Both the position numbers and the translations under genes were made by a program. Positions 44,621 to 53,825 of a stretch of DNA of 64,000 bases are shown piece by piece (position 1 is the first letter of the stretch; each line of letters begins with the position of its first letter). The notes beneath the pieces are model-generated. The model had not been told where the DNA came from and made no database searches. It saw nothing but the letters and a program-made list of their open reading frames with translations. Source of the DNA: Clostridiaceae bacterium (GTDB lineage Bacteria; Bacillota_A; Clostridia; Clostridiales; Clostridiaceae); the NCBI GenBank assembly GCA_029256485.1, contig JAQSXU010000004.1, positions 35,132-99,131 of the forward strand, given 5' to 3'.

Positions 44621-45154
44621 ATGAACTTGGAAAAAACACAAAATCAAGCAGGTAATACAATTTCAGAGGAAGTAAAATATACACCATATCAAATTAAGGC
44701 AATATTTCAAACTCCTAATGGGTACACAAAAGAAGATACAGTTGTCATAGTTGCAGAAAATGAAGAAACTGCTAAAGAAGTTTTATTAGAAATGTATATA
44801 AGAATGGAAGAATTTTTTAATGAAATGTTAGATGTTTCAGAGATTGAAAATAGTACAATAACTGTATTAGAAGTTAAAGAATTTGACAGCGAACCTTTAA
44901 AAAATATTGATTTAGTAGGTACTAAACCAATAGGATATGGCAGATTTCATGATTGCTATGGTACATATGAAGAGTTAATAGAATTTCTTACAGGTTATGA
45001 TGATTATTCGCCAGAACTTATAAGAATATTTATTGAAGTGCCAATGGAAGATGACCGTATATTATTCTATTTTAAGAACAGATTTGATAATACTAAAAAT
45101 AGACAGGCAATTAGAGATTGTGTAAGAAGAGGCATTGACCCATTTGGGTATTAA
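44621..45154 (+). CDS. Hypothetical protein, 177 aa
   Basis: AGGAG before ATG. A 177-residue acidic protein; residues 30-80 look like a small beta-alpha-beta domain (AENEETAKEVLLEMY) seen in many phage proteins; the rest is unrecognised. Followed by a terminator. Confidence 0.65.
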   Translation: MNLEKTQNQAGNTISEEVKYTPYQIKAIFQTPNGYTKEDTVVIVAENEETAKEVLLEMYIRMEEFFNEMLDVSEIENSTITVLEVKEFDSEPLKNIDLVGTKPIGYGRFHDCYGTYEELIEFLTGYDDYSPELIRIFIEVPMEDDRILFYFKNRFDNTKNRQAIRDCVRRGIDPFGY

Positions 45155-45173
45155 AATACTCTATGTTAAAAAC

Positions 45174-45207
45174 AAAAAACACATAAATTCAATTATGTGT
45201 TTTTTTA
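45174..45207. terminator. Bidirectional terminator
   Basis: AAAAAACACATAA / TTATGTGTTTTTTT, convergent genes. Confidence 0.85.
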
Positions 45208-45234
45208 ATTTCAAGTAAGTATTTACATATCTTA

Positions 45235-45699
45235 TTATTCAATTATAAACTCTGCAGATAAAACATATTTATTTTCATAATCTTCACCTATAGTGAAAGA
45301 CTTTATAATCCTATAGTTTCCTGGTTCAAGCTTGCCATAAAGATGTGACCAATCCAGTTCACTTTCAAACTTTTTGTTTTCACTATTCAATGAATATAGA
45401 ATTTCTATCCAAGCAATAGAATCTTCATCTTGATTATCTTTATACGGTAATTTATACCAGTTATTATCTATTTTCTTCTCTATACTGTATTTTGCTCCAA
45501 ACTCTACTACAACTTCTTCAATATTCTCAATTATAAGCTTTGCTTTTGTTTCAGACATACTATCTTCCTCAATTTTCATTATTATAGGAACAATTTCATT
45601 AGATATTTCTACATTGCTTTTTTCGAGATTGTTTACACATCCAGTAATTAAGATGAAAATAGAAGCTACTGTTAATAATAACATTGTTATTTTTCTCAA
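45235..45699 (-). CDS. Lipoprotein with Ig-like domain (Big_14 type)
   Basis: The TTG at 45699, ten bases after AAAGGAG, gives a 154-residue protein with a lipoprotein signal (basic start, hydrophobic core, ILITGC at the cleavage site). The mature part resembles the bacterial Ig-like Big_14 domain: MSETKAKLIIENIEE..., YSIEKKIDNNWYKLPY, LYGKLEPGNYRIIKSF. It should sit on the outer face of the cell membrane. A GTG at 45708 is possible but too close to the ribosome site. Possibly a host surface-altering gene of the element. Confidence 0.75.
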   Translation of the reverse strand: MRKITMLLLTVASIFILITGCVNNLEKSNVEISNEIVPIIMKIEEDSMSETKAKLIIENIEEVVVEFGAKYSIEKKIDNNWYKLPYKDNQDEDSIAWIEILYSLNSENKKFESELDWSHLYGKLEPGNYRIIKSFTIGEDYENKYVLSAEFIIE

Positions 45700-45790
45700 T
45701 ATTAACACACTCCTTTCTATATATTAGACGTAATATAACACAAAAAGTTCCAAGAACAATGCCTATATAAGTGCTATCTGTATGGCAAAT

Positions 45791-45818
45791 AAAAAAAGCA
45801 ACCTTAGTTGCTTTTTTC
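45791..45818 (-). terminator. Rho-independent terminator
   Basis: AAAAAAGCAAC / GTTGCTTTTTT, downstream of the gene ending at 45830. Confidence 0.85.
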
Positions 45819-45829
45819 TAAAATCAGGT

Positions 45830-46228
45830 TTATTTAATACCAGCTATCTCTTTTACAAGTTCTGAAAAGTAATTTAACTGTTTTTCCATTCCACCGTATT
45901 CTTTCCAATCAAAATAAGATGCTTTACCTTCACCAGTATCTAATGTTTCTTTATTAATAACCTTTAAAAGTAACTCTGCAATTTCTCTTACACCTGGATA
46001 ACTATTTCGTTTAGAAGTGTTGTTTGTGTATAAACACATGAATCCATCAGAGTTATTTCCAACAAGATTTCCAATATAAATTGCTTCATAACCACTATCA
46101 CTTCTTACTATAAGTGAGCCTGATTGATTATGCCAAACAGTATAATCTTTCGATATATCATCCTTTGCTATTATTTTACCTGCCTTTGAAATTTCCTTTG
46201 CCAAAGATTTTAATTCTTTTGTACACAT
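45830..46228 (-). CDS. Hypothetical protein, 132 aa
   Basis: CGGAGG before ATG. A 132-residue soluble protein, helical ends and a polar centre, not recognised. It is separately terminated. Confidence 0.65.
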   Translation of the reverse strand: MCTKELKSLAKEISKAGKIIAKDDISKDYTVWHNQSGSLIVRSDSGYEAIYIGNLVGNNSDGFMCLYTNNTSKRNSYPGVREIAELLLKVINKETLDTGEGKASYFDWKEYGGMEKQLNYFSELVKEIAGIK

Positions 46229-46438
46229 ATTAATTCCTCCGTTATTATAAGTTTAATGTACTGACATTAAAAAGTTTACTTGTTAATATTAAGTAAATAC
46301 TTATCCTTTAAAATTTTGTTCTCTTAATCATAGATTTTTAGCTTACTTTTTATAACATTACCTAATGTAAATTACAATAAACTATTACTTTTAAATTAAT
46401 AGCAATATAATATAAAAACATAATTAAGGGGGAGCTTT

Positions 46439-46883
46439 ATGAATAATGAGATTAATGACATAAATTTAAGTCAAGAAAAAGATTTAAAACACTTTAAAAT
46501 AAGTTGTTTAATTAGATTTATAGCTGTATTGATTATATTCCTTATAATTACTTTGTTTTCATTAGTCCAATTAGGAGTTTTTGATTATAAATATGTTTTA
46601 AAATTAGATAGAAGTATAGGGGTTGAAAAAGAGTATTTACATTACTGCATTGCTCATGGAGATGCAACATCAGAAGAAATACAGATACATACTGAGGAAA
46701 AGTTGGAATTTTTAAAAGACGAAATAAATTTTGATTCTGCTGTGTTTTTTTTACTTAGGTCATTTTGCTGATAGTATTACTTATGTAGATTATTTTCCTT
46801 TTGGAGATTAGCACTTGACTGGCGAAATAGAACCTGGAGATTATTCAAGACATGCAATGATAGTCATAATGACAAATGAATAA
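46439..46883 (+). pseudogene. Decayed membrane-protein gene (frameshift plus amber)
   Basis: The first 110 codons form an open frame with one membrane span (about residues 26-48) and a charged outer part. A run of eight T at about 46745-46752 throws it out of frame. In the shifted frame come LGHFADSITYVDYFPFGD, an in-frame TAG at 46809, and HLTGEIEPGDYSRHAM to the stop at 46883. That continuation reads as real protein, so I treat the gene as broken. AAGGGGGAG precedes ATG. Confidence 0.65.
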
Positions 46884-46907
46884 GGAAATAACTAATAATA
46901 AATATAA

Positions 46908-46949
46908 ACAAAGAGAGTATGGTTATCAGTTTTATATATACTCTTTTTT
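46908..46949 (+). terminator. Weak terminator-like hairpin
   Basis: AAAGAGAGTAT paired with ATATACTCTTTTT, large loop. Confidence 0.45.
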
Positions 46950-46982
46950 ATATGTATTAACTATAATTTTCTTAATTTAACA

Positions 46983-47011
46983 TTGACTATTGTCAATATA
47001 AATTGTATAAT
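46983..47011 (+). promoter_or_regulatory. Palindrome-type promoter 4
   Basis: TTGACT, 17 bp, TATAAT with TTGACTATTGTCAATA across the -35, the best match of the set. 45 bp before the gene at 47056. Confidence 0.85.
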
Positions 47012-47055
47012 GTATATATACATAAAGATTTCCAGACATAATAAGGAGGATATTG

Positions 47056-47634
47056 ATGAAAAAAATTGCAATAATGGGATTAACAATATTAGCATTAGTA
47101 GGAATAATTAAATATGACATTTTAGCTATAACAATTGAAACAGTGGCAATAGCAAAGGAGAGGGTAGAAAGTAGAAAATTAGAAGAAGAGCATTATGTAG
47201 AAGAAATTATAGAGGAAAATAAGGAAGAAAGTAATAACCCAAATAATGTTACAGATGTGACCGCAAATATCATAGTTAGTTATATGGAAGGATTATACAA
47301 TATAGAAAACATTCCTAATCAAGAAATATCAGAATATTTATTGAGGTGGTTTATGGCAGATTCAGTTGCTTACGAATTTTACAAAACAAATGGTGATAAG
47401 CTAATTACATCTGATGGGAAAAGTATAATTAAAAACATAGAAATTAAAAGTGCTGAAAATTTAATCTCTGAAGATGGATTGTTGCAAATTAGAACTAATG
47501 AAATTTGGGTATTCGCAAATGGAGATAAAAAAGAATTTACTAACGATTATGCGATAAATAAAACAGAAAGAAAACCTATTATACAAGAAATAAAAATGGA
47601 TGAATTAAAAGATTTTATAGCAAATTATAAATAA
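47056..47634 (+). CDS. Membrane-anchored protein, 192 aa
   Basis: A hydrophobic segment at residues 3-24 anchors the protein; a Glu-rich linker (about 35-62) and a soluble C-terminal domain follow, most likely outside the cell. Start at the ATG six bases after AAGGAGG. No family recognised. Controlled by palindrome-type promoter 4. Confidence 0.7.
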   Translation: MKKIAIMGLTILALVGIIKYDILAITIETVAIAKERVESRKLEEEHYVEEIIEENKEESNNPNNVTDVTANIIVSYMEGLYNIENIPNQEISEYLLRWFMADSVAYEFYKTNGDKLITSDGKSIIKNIEIKSAENLISEDGLLQIRTNEIWVFANGDKKEFTNDYAINKTERKPIIQEIKMDELKDFIANYK

Positions 47635-47678
47635 TGGGTTTACGAACACTATTTAAAAAAGTAACTTTGTAAAAATTT

Positions 47679-47720
47679 AAAAGTGAATTCTTGTATTTTT
47701 CACAAGAATTCACTTTTGTA
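47679..47720 (+). terminator. Strong terminator
   Basis: 16-bp perfect arms (AAAAGTGAATTCTTGT and complement) with a seven-base loop. Confidence 0.9.
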
Positions 47721-47860
47721 TATTTTTCTTTTTTGATTTACTATATTACTTAACGAATCTCCTTTCAATAATACATATTCTGTAATTATTAATGTTATTA
47801 AATCTATAATATATGATTAAGACAAACCAGGAGTTTTAAATAACATAATAGGAGGGTATC

Positions 47861-48145
47861 ATGATTTACATAAACGCTATAGAACTAATTAATTTATGTA
47901 TTGAGCACGATATATTAAAGGAAGAGAATGGGGAAGTGCCAGTTTATAGACAAGGTACACCTAAAAGTAAAGAAGGGTGGTATTTAACTGACAAAGACAC
48001 GCTTGCAAAGGAACTAATGAATGATGAAGATGGTCAAAATATGCTTATTTCCGTCTTAAAAGAAAAAAATGTTGAATTTAAACCCTCACATTTTGATTTT
48101 GAATTGTTCGATAAGTTTTGTAATGTTTTTTCGTCTAATAAATAA
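47861..48145 (+). CDS. Hypothetical protein, 94 aa
   Basis: AGGAGGG before ATG. A 94-residue soluble protein with the look of a small regulatory or antirepressor-type domain (VPVYRQGTPKSKEGWYL), but not recognised. 27 bp from the next gene. Confidence 0.6.
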   Translation: MIYINAIELINLCIEHDILKEENGEVPVYRQGTPKSKEGWYLTDKDTLAKELMNDEDGQNMLISVLKEKNVEFKPSHFDFELFDKFCNVFSSNK

Positions 48146-48172
48146 GAATCAAAGGGAAAGAGGAGAGGAAAT

Positions 48173-48436
48173 ATGGCTAATGAATTTGAGAAAGCAAATC
48201 AAAATGTATGTTCACATATAAAACATTGGAGAATTTTAGGTACAGGGGGCAGTAGTTATGTTGGGAAACATGGTCACTTCTATAATGGTTATTACTGTCC
48301 AAAATGTAAAAAAGTATATTATGAAGATACAGTGTTTTCTTCAAAAATCAAGGTTTTTTACAGTAAAAAAGAAACAAATGTTTTATTAAAAGAAATGACT
48401 ACAAAAGGTGGTTATAATGAAGATATGTTTGTATAA
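48173..48436 (+). CDS. Small zinc-binding protein, 87 aa
   Basis: CSHIKHW near residue 13 and CPKCKK near residue 42 suggest a zinc site of mixed Cys/His ligands; glycine-rich linker between. AGAGGAGAGG before ATG. Role unknown. Confidence 0.6.
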   Translation: MANEFEKANQNVCSHIKHWRILGTGGSSYVGKHGHFYNGYYCPKCKKVYYEDTVFSSKIKVFYSKKETNVLLKEMTTKGGYNEDMFV

Positions 48437-48565
48437 CAAAAATGGAGTAATGAAGGGATTAGATTTGTCTAAAGAATGTAAAGGAAGATTAGTATAACTA
48501 ATAATACTAATATCTGATATAATAAGAAAAGACAATATTTAATCAAAATATATAAGGAGAAATCT

Positions 48566-48895
48566 ATGCTTAAAGAGGATTTAGAAGAATTATCACTTCA
48601 ATACGGTTTGAAAGTAAACGAAGATAATACATTAACCTTATATCATGCTACTTCTGAGGGAAATGCAGAAAAAATTATTGCTACAAATAAAATGTATGGG
48701 AAAGAGAATGGATTATTCTTTAGTACCTCTCCAAAAGGACAAATATCAGGTTACGGAACAAGTATAGTGGAATTATTAGTGCCGATAGACGAATTGGAAC
48801 TTGACGACCAATTTGACAATGAATTACATTTCAAAATAGTGGTTAAACCATATCAGCACTATCAGGTAAAAGCTATAAGATATTTTAATGATTAA
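48566..48895 (+). CDS. ADP-ribosyltransferase-fold protein, 109 aa
   Basis: LYHATSEGNAEKI (residues 25-37) matches the first motif (Y-H) of the H-Y-type ART fold, and GLFFSTSP (49-56) matches the following Y/F-x-S/T-T strand; a final strand VELLVPIDELELDD may hold the third acidic residue. At 109 residues it is a minimal domain, so it may modify a small target or only bind NAD/ADP-ribose. AAGGAG before ATG. Family call moderate. Confidence 0.6.
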   Translation: MLKEDLEELSLQYGLKVNEDNTLTLYHATSEGNAEKIIATNKMYGKENGLFFSTSPKGQISGYGTSIVELLVPIDELELDDQFDNELHFKIVVKPYQHYQVKAIRYFND

Positions 48896-48904
48896 TAACT
48901 TCTT

Positions 48905-48956
48905 AAACAAACAATCGGAACATTATCATAAAAAAGACGATTGTTTGTTTTTTATT
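48905..48956 (+). terminator. Rho-independent terminator
   Basis: AAACAAACAATCG / CGATTGTTTGTTT, then T tract. Confidence 0.8.
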
Positions 48957-49106
48957 TAAAATGGTGAGCCTATAAAATGAACTTTAACGAAAGTTATTTT
49001 TATATTGACTATTTATACTTTTAACCATTTTTGCACAGCTTGAATTTCAATATAAACAACTTAATAAGATTATAAAAAGCGTACTATAATACTTGTAAAT
49101 AATTTA

Positions 49107-49135
49107 TTGACTATTGTCTATATTGGGTGTATAAT
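49107..49135 (+). promoter_or_regulatory. Palindrome-type promoter 5
   Basis: TTGACT, 17 bp, TATAAT; TTGACTATTGTCTATA matches the shared element. 34 bp before a tiny membrane-protein gene. Confidence 0.8.
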
Positions 49136-49168
49136 AATTATATAATTCATAAGGTGAGAGGCATAAAT

Positions 49169-49288
49169 ATGAGAAGAGAAGTAAGATATAGAGAAAAAGG
49201 AATAATAAATGAAATATTAGTATTTTTAGCTTTAGGCATATATATATTTTCCTTTTTATACGCATTGGTAGGTTCTGTACTATTATAA
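49169..49288 (+). CDS. Tiny membrane protein, 39 aa
   Basis: AAGGTGAGAGG before ATG. A basic N-terminus (MRREVRYREKG) and one membrane span at residues 15-39. First gene after palindrome-type promoter 5. Probably expressed with the gene at 49317. Confidence 0.55.
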   Translation: MRREVRYREKGIINEILVFLALGIYIFSFLYALVGSVLL

Positions 49289-49316
49289 ATTTAAAAACAG
49301 AAGGGGGATATTAGTT

Positions 49317-49760
49317 ATAAAAAATAGAAATTTTGATAGATATGAAGATTTAGGATTAAAACTTTGGGAAAAGCATGATAATAAACTGGAAGAGCATGGA
49401 TTTAGTATACTATTAAATAATGATGACTACCATGGAAGAAAAACAACTGCATTTAGCGAGCATGATACATATAAACCGATTTTTGTATTAAATTATTGGT
49501 ATTGGGATATGGAAAAATTAAAGGATAATAAAAAATATTTTAGCATAAATATTTTTGATAGAAATGGTAATAAGCTATTAAATGGAAGAATTATCGCCAT
49601 ATATAAATTAAATATTATCAATGAAAAAGAACTTGATAAAATTGAAGCACGATTTGATAAAATGTTAGAAGAGGCACTGAAAAATTATTTAAAATATAAT
49701 GAAAATAATAAACTTGACTCTATTAATAAAAAATTACTACAAGATAGACGTGAATTTTAA
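49317..49760 (+). CDS. Paralogous protein, copy 1, apparent ATA start
   Basis: Paralog of the protein at 51412 over its whole length (YEDLGLKLW, YFSINIFDRNGN, KIEARFDKMLEEA, DRREF). The homology starts well before the first ATG (49509). AAGGGGG is nine bases before ATA-AAA-AAT at 49317, which matches the MKKKIDKYEDLG start of the other copy, so ATA is the likely start (147 residues). Family unknown; probably one alpha/beta domain. Confidence 0.65.
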   Translation: MKNRNFDRYEDLGLKLWEKHDNKLEEHGFSILLNNDDYHGRKTTAFSEHDTYKPIFVLNYWYWDMEKLKDNKKYFSINIFDRNGNKLLNGRIIAIYKLNIINEKELDKIEARFDKMLEEALKNYLKYNENNKLDSINKKLLQDRREF

Positions 49761-49854
49761 AAATGATTATATATGATTTAATAATCGCTGGTTTTATAGA
49801 AAAAAATATTAGATTAGCTGTAGTATTGAATCAATATTTAGAGAGGTAGCTAAA

Positions 49855-50043
49855 ATGATTAGACCAATAAATGCAGACGATGTAAAAAAGAATATTGCGA
49901 ATTTGTTAAACGAAGTAGGAACTACTCTTACGGATAGTGAATTTAAAAATATGCTAATGAAGTGTATTGATAATACTCCAATGTGTGAGTTGTCGGACAT
50001 TGAAAACATAGTTGAATATTATAAAAATGGTCAGCTAAATTAA
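49855..50043 (+). CDS. Hypothetical protein, 62 aa
   Basis: GAGAGG before ATG. A 62-residue helical protein, MIRPINADDVKKNIANLL, which resembles short phage proteins that start similarly. Followed by a terminator. Confidence 0.6.
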   Translation: MIRPINADDVKKNIANLLNEVGTTLTDSEFKNMLMKCIDNTPMCELSDIENIVEYYKNGQLN

Positions 50044-50055
50044 TATTTTACATAT

Positions 50056-50083
50056 AAAAAGAGCTAATAATTAGCTCTTTTAT
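50056..50083. terminator. Bidirectional terminator
   Basis: AAAGAGCTAA / TTAGCTCTTT between convergent genes. Confidence 0.8.
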
Positions 50084-50089
50084 TATTTC

Positions 50090-50524
50090 TTAAACTCCAG
50101 TATGCCCGAAACCACCTTCGCCACGTTCAGTTTCTTGTAAAAGTTGAACTGTTTCAAAAGTTGCTCTCTCATATTGCATAAATACCATTTGTGCAATTCT
50201 TTCTCCATTTTTAATAGTAAAATCTTCACTTCCAAGATTAATCAAAATTACTTTAATTTCACCTCTGTAATCTGAGTCGATTGTGCCAATTCCATTAACT
50301 AAGCTAATCCCATGTTTAATAGCAAGACCACTTCTTGCTCTAACCTGACCTTCATAACCAACGGGGATTTCCATAAATAATCCAGTTGGAACTAAGGCTC
50401 TTTCAAGAGGTTTTAAAACAATTGGTGTGTCAATATTTGCCTGTAAATCTACACCTGCAGAACCTACTGTTTCATATCCTGGGTTTTTAAAATTTGTTTT
50501 ATTTATTATTTTTACATTTATCAT
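50090..50524 (-). CDS. dut: dUTPase
   Basis: A 144-residue trimeric-type dUTPase with all five motifs: SAGVDL (22-27), RSGLAIKHG (64-72), [13 protein letters not shown] (78-90), ERIAQMVF (108-115) and the C-terminal [10 protein letters not shown] (134-143). It converts dUTP to dUMP, limiting uracil in DNA, a usual task of large phages. AAGGAAGG before ATG. A decaying second copy lies just upstream. Confidence 0.95.
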   Translation of the reverse strand: MINVKIINKTNFKNPGYETVGSAGVDLQANIDTPIVLKPLERALVPTGLFMEIPVGYEGQVRARSGLAIKHGISLVNGIGTIDSDYRGEIKVILINLGSEDFTIKNGERIAQMVFMQYERATFETVQLLQETERGEGGFGHTGV

Positions 50525-50730
50525 ACTTCTTTACCTTCCTTTTCTTTTGACTTAGAATATATTATCATATTTAATACGTGTTTCCAATAACCAATATGAA
50601 CTATACTTCTTTAGTCTCCTTTTTTATATATTATCTATCATATTATAGATATTTTCTTCAGAAAAATGAATGTTAATATGAGATAGCTATAATAAAAAAC
50701 AACTAAGGAATATTAGCTGTTTTTCTTACA

Positions 50731-51167
50731 CTCAAATATGTCCAAATATACCTTCGCCACGTTCAGTTTTTTCTAAAACCCTAACTGCTTTAAAAAAAGT
50801 ACCTTTTTGGCGATTTCATTTCCATTAGTAATTGTAAAAATTTCATCTGGGCAATAATATCACCATTATTAATAGTAAAATCTTTGTCTCCAATATTTAT
50901 AACCATTACTTTAATTTCAGCTCTGTAATCAGGGTTTATAGTGTCTATTGCATGAACTTTAATAGCAAGACCACTTCTTGCTATAACCATTCCTTCATAA
51001 CCAACTGGTATTTCCATGAATAATCCTGTTGAAATCAATGCTCTTCCTCTCGGTTTCAATGTTACTGGCATCTCAACATTTGCTTGCAAATCCACACCTG
51101 AAGAACTTATTATTTCACATCTTGGATTGTTTAAATTTGTTTTATCTATTATTTTTACTGTTATCAT
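50731..51167 (-). pseudogene. Decaying duplicate of dUTPase
   Basis: About 125 residues align with the intact dUTPase, but SAGVDL has become SSGVDL, ten residues between RSGLAIK and the catalytic Asp strand are deleted, and after residue 110 the frame is lost; a remnant of the C-terminal motif persists near 50731. The upstream regions of both copies also match (including the ACTTCTTTAGTCTCCTTT segment at about 50605 and 51246), so the promoter region was duplicated too. Confidence 0.85.
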
Positions 51168-51411
51168 TCTTTTTTACCTTCCTTTTCTTTTACTTAATAT
51201 ATTATCATAATTAATCTGTTTCCTAACAATTAACATGTACTATACTTCTTTAGTCTCCTTTAATTCATTCATTATATAAAAGTTGCTTTTTGGGAAAAAT
51301 GATGTTGTAATATTAATAAGGTCTTGTTGCTATAATATAAAAAACAAAAAAGGAATATTAACTAACTCTTAAAAGAGGAAGTAATATTAATAAAAATTAT
51401 GAGGAGCATTT

Positions 51412-51840
51412 ATGAAAAAGAAAATTGATAAGTATGAAGATTTAGGCTTTAAATTATGGGATAAGTTTGATAAAAAACTTGAAGAACTTGGGTTTTTCAT
51501 TGATGTCTCACAAGGTAGAGGAACGCTTGCATTTAATAATAAAGATACGTTTGTGCCTATTATCAAGTTATTATATTGGTATCGAAATTTAGAAAAGATT
51601 CAATATGATAAAGGTTATTTTAGTATACATGTTGAGGATAGAAACGGTAATAAAATTTTAAACGGAAATACTGTAGCAGTATATATATTGGATATAACTA
51701 CAGAAGAAGACTTTGATAAAATCGAAGCCCGTTTTGATAATATGTTGGAAGAAGTCATAAATAATTACTCTAAATATTGCAAAGAGAATCGTCTTGATTC
51801 TGCATACAAAGAATTAAAAGAGGATAGGCGTAATTTTTAA
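51412..51840 (+). CDS. Paralogous protein, copy 2, 142 aa
   Basis: Standard ATG after TGAGGAG. Matches the protein at 49317 throughout. The two paralogs flank the dUTPase and its decaying duplicate, so a segment containing both gene types was probably duplicated. Function unknown. Confidence 0.7.
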   Translation: MKKKIDKYEDLGFKLWDKFDKKLEELGFFIDVSQGRGTLAFNNKDTFVPIIKLLYWYRNLEKIQYDKGYFSIHVEDRNGNKILNGNTVAVYILDITTEEDFDKIEARFDNMLEEVINNYSKYCKENRLDSAYKELKEDRRNF

Positions 51841-51898
51841 AGAAGGGTGCAGATTGTTTTAAACTTGAAGAAAAGTTTTATAGTAAAGGAAAAAGAAA

Positions 51899-52135
51899 AT
51901 GAATGATATAAAAAGGAAAACAGTAAATAACAAATATTGTTTAAGAAAATCTTATAAGTGGCATTTAGTTAGACAAGAAGATAAACATATAGTAATATCT
52001 GATAATAATAAGTCAATATTAGAAACATTGTGTGATAAGCTTAATAATAATGATAACTATACCGAAAATGATTGTATAACCGAATACTGCAATAGAGTTT
52101 CACGTATCTCTATATTTGAAATTCTAAGTTGCTAA
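51899..52135 (+). CDS. Hypothetical protein, 78 aa
   Basis: AAAGGA before ATG. A basic N-terminal half and polar C-terminus, not recognised. 58 bp after the paralog gene and before a terminator. Confidence 0.55.
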   Translation: MNDIKRKTVNNKYCLRKSYKWHLVRQEDKHIVISDNNKSILETLCDKLNNNDNYTENDCITEYCNRVSRISIFEILSC

Positions 52136-52170
52136 AATATCAAAATTGTAAAGTAGACATTTTAAATACT

Positions 52171-52199
52171 AAACAGCATTGTTACAATGCTGTTTTTTA
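52171..52199 (+). terminator. Rho-independent terminator
   Basis: AACAGCATTGT / ACAATGCTGTT, T6. The rest of 52200-52480 has no gene; it contains TCGACACATT twice (about 52408 and 52458). Confidence 0.8.
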
Positions 52200-52480
52200 A
52201 AATCAATTTTTTAAAACTTTAAGAAGTTTGGTAAATAATGTTTATTAGTTCGGGTTTTAACCAGGAAAATCCTTGGTACGGGTTGTGAGTAGGAAACTTC
52301 ATGGATTATTGGAAAATCGAGCCTTCTAAATGCTTTTAAACGAAAGATATTTTAATGTTCATCTATTTATACTAACTCCAAAAAATTGATGCAACATATT
52401 GAACTAAAAATATAATTTCGACACATTTGCTAACATGATGAAATATTAGAAATAAATCGACACATTATATTAAAACACAA

Positions 52481-52513
52481 TAAAAAAGCACTAATATAAT
52501 AAGTGCTTTTTTA
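52481..52513 (-). terminator. Terminator for minus-strand gene
   Basis: AAAAAGCACT / AGTGCTTTTT next to the stop of the ART-like gene. Confidence 0.8.
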
Positions 52514-52516
52514 CTA

Positions 52517-53167
52517 TTAATTAATACGAATATCATCAATAAAATCATCAACTATAAAATCAACTTTTTTAATAGCATTACTTATTTCTTCCTGAGTTAT
52601 CTTATAGATTGTTGCTTCAAATATGTCTGATATTGTAACTGATTTAATATTACATACATCTATTTCACCTATGTATGCTACACTACCGAGTTCCAAAGAT
52701 AGTGATGAATCTGATTCGGATAACATTTTTAAACCCAAATGCTTATTTTTTGAAAACAAATATCTAAAGTCAATGTCTTTTTTAGTTATATTTTTAAATA
52801 AGCTTATATATGGTTCTACATAATTAGCATATTCATGTCTCTTTATATACTTATCATAAATATCATAGTTATTATAGCTAATTATATCATTCATATAATC
52901 TTCATCAGGTCTAAAATTACATTTTTCAAATGGTAAATCAATTTCCAATATACAGGAATAAACATCTGTATTGTCAACTTTCACTTTTCCTTTAGGCGTA
53001 TAAAATCCTGCAATCATTTTTTCCGATGTTAAGTAAACTGCATCATCTTGCATGGTAGTAGTAATACAACATTTGTTTTGTTGATTGGTTTTAGAAAGAG
53101 GTCTTATATATCCATCTTTCAATATTTGGTTAAGAGCTATACTGTTTGTACCATGATAAAATATCAT
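52517..53167 (-). CDS. ADP-ribosyltransferase-fold protein, 216 aa
   Basis: MIFYHGTNSIALNQIL: the YHGT motif at residues 4-7 is the NAD-binding start of the H-Y-E ART class (PARP, KptA, DarT-like), and DDAVYLTSEKMIAGFY (about 41-56) fits the following Tyr/Ser strand. A candidate third Glu lies in the C-terminal part (SSLSLELGSV region), but I cannot assign it. It could modify protein or nucleic acid. AAAGGAGG before ATG; single-gene unit with its own terminator, like the ART-HD gene. Confidence 0.65.
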   Translation of the reverse strand: MIFYHGTNSIALNQILKDGYIRPLSKTNQQNKCCITTTMQDDAVYLTSEKMIAGFYTPKGKVKVDNTDVYSCILEIDLPFEKCNFRPDEDYMNDIISYNNYDIYDKYIKRHEYANYVEPYISLFKNITKKDIDFRYLFSKNKHLGLKMLSESDSSLSLELGSVAYIGEIDVCNIKSVTISDIFEATIYKITQEEISNAIKKVDFIVDDFIDDIRIN

Positions 53168-53381
53168 TAGTTGTCCTCCTTTGTAAAATTTGCACCTGAT
53201 TAAGTTTATTTTTTAATTTATAAAATACCTGATATTTTGTATTATTAATAATTATATGCAACGTAAAAGAAATAATCAATCTAAAATAATCCCGTAATTT
53301 TTTAGATTTTAAAAGAGTATAATTACATATAAAAATTAATTAAGGTGATTTTTAAAATCAAATATTGAAGGGAAGAGTGTT

Positions 53382-53666
53382 ATGAAATATTATTTTAATG
53401 GTGGTTTATATAAGATTGGTTTTGCAGATAATCGTAAATTTGATGCAGTTTCACCAAGCAATGGTTTGCCATATGTAACAAATTCTAAAGAAGGGATTAG
53501 AAATACCAGTCATCATTCGTCAGTATATCAAATTTCGGAAGATTTCAAAACAGCAAAGTTAATAAAGGATAATGGAACAGTTCCAAGTCCGAAAAATGTT
53601 AATTTGCCATATGATTTAGAAATAAAACTGCGTAAATCAGTGGAAGCTTCATATGGATGTATTTGA
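53382..53666 (+). CDS. Hypothetical protein, 94 aa
   Basis: AAGGGAAG before ATG. A 94-residue beta-rich protein (MKYYFNGGLYKIGFAD...), not recognised. Confidence 0.6.
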   Translation: MKYYFNGGLYKIGFADNRKFDAVSPSNGLPYVTNSKEGIRNTSHHSSVYQISEDFKTAKLIKDNGTVPSPKNVNLPYDLEIKLRKSVEASYGCI

Positions 53667-53734
53667 TTTTTTAAGAATCTAATGGTAAAATATACTTATT
53701 AGCTAAAAGGTGTTGATACTTGTTATAACGATAG

Positions 53735-53774
53735 AGACTTCAATACTGTTTAATTATAAACAGTATTGAAGTCT
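53735..53774. repeat. 18-bp perfect inverted repeat
   Basis: Arms 53735-53752 and 53757-53774 (AGACTTCAATACTGTTTA) with a four-base loop and no T tract. It could be a terminator variant, an RNA stabiliser or an operator. Confidence 0.7.
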
Positions 53775-53825
53775 GAATATTAAATAGAGATATAGAACAA
53801 AAGTATATATAAAAGGAGATATAAT

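Noticed and set aside
43692..46883. Amber (TAG) recoding, because two good frames run through TAG
   Set aside because: Many intact genes here end in TAG (for example 4508, 11553, 38964), and both affected genes have other lesions. Decay is simpler.
49007..49021. Another TTGACTAT promoter
   Set aside because: There is no -10 at the right spacing; the true promoter is at 49107.
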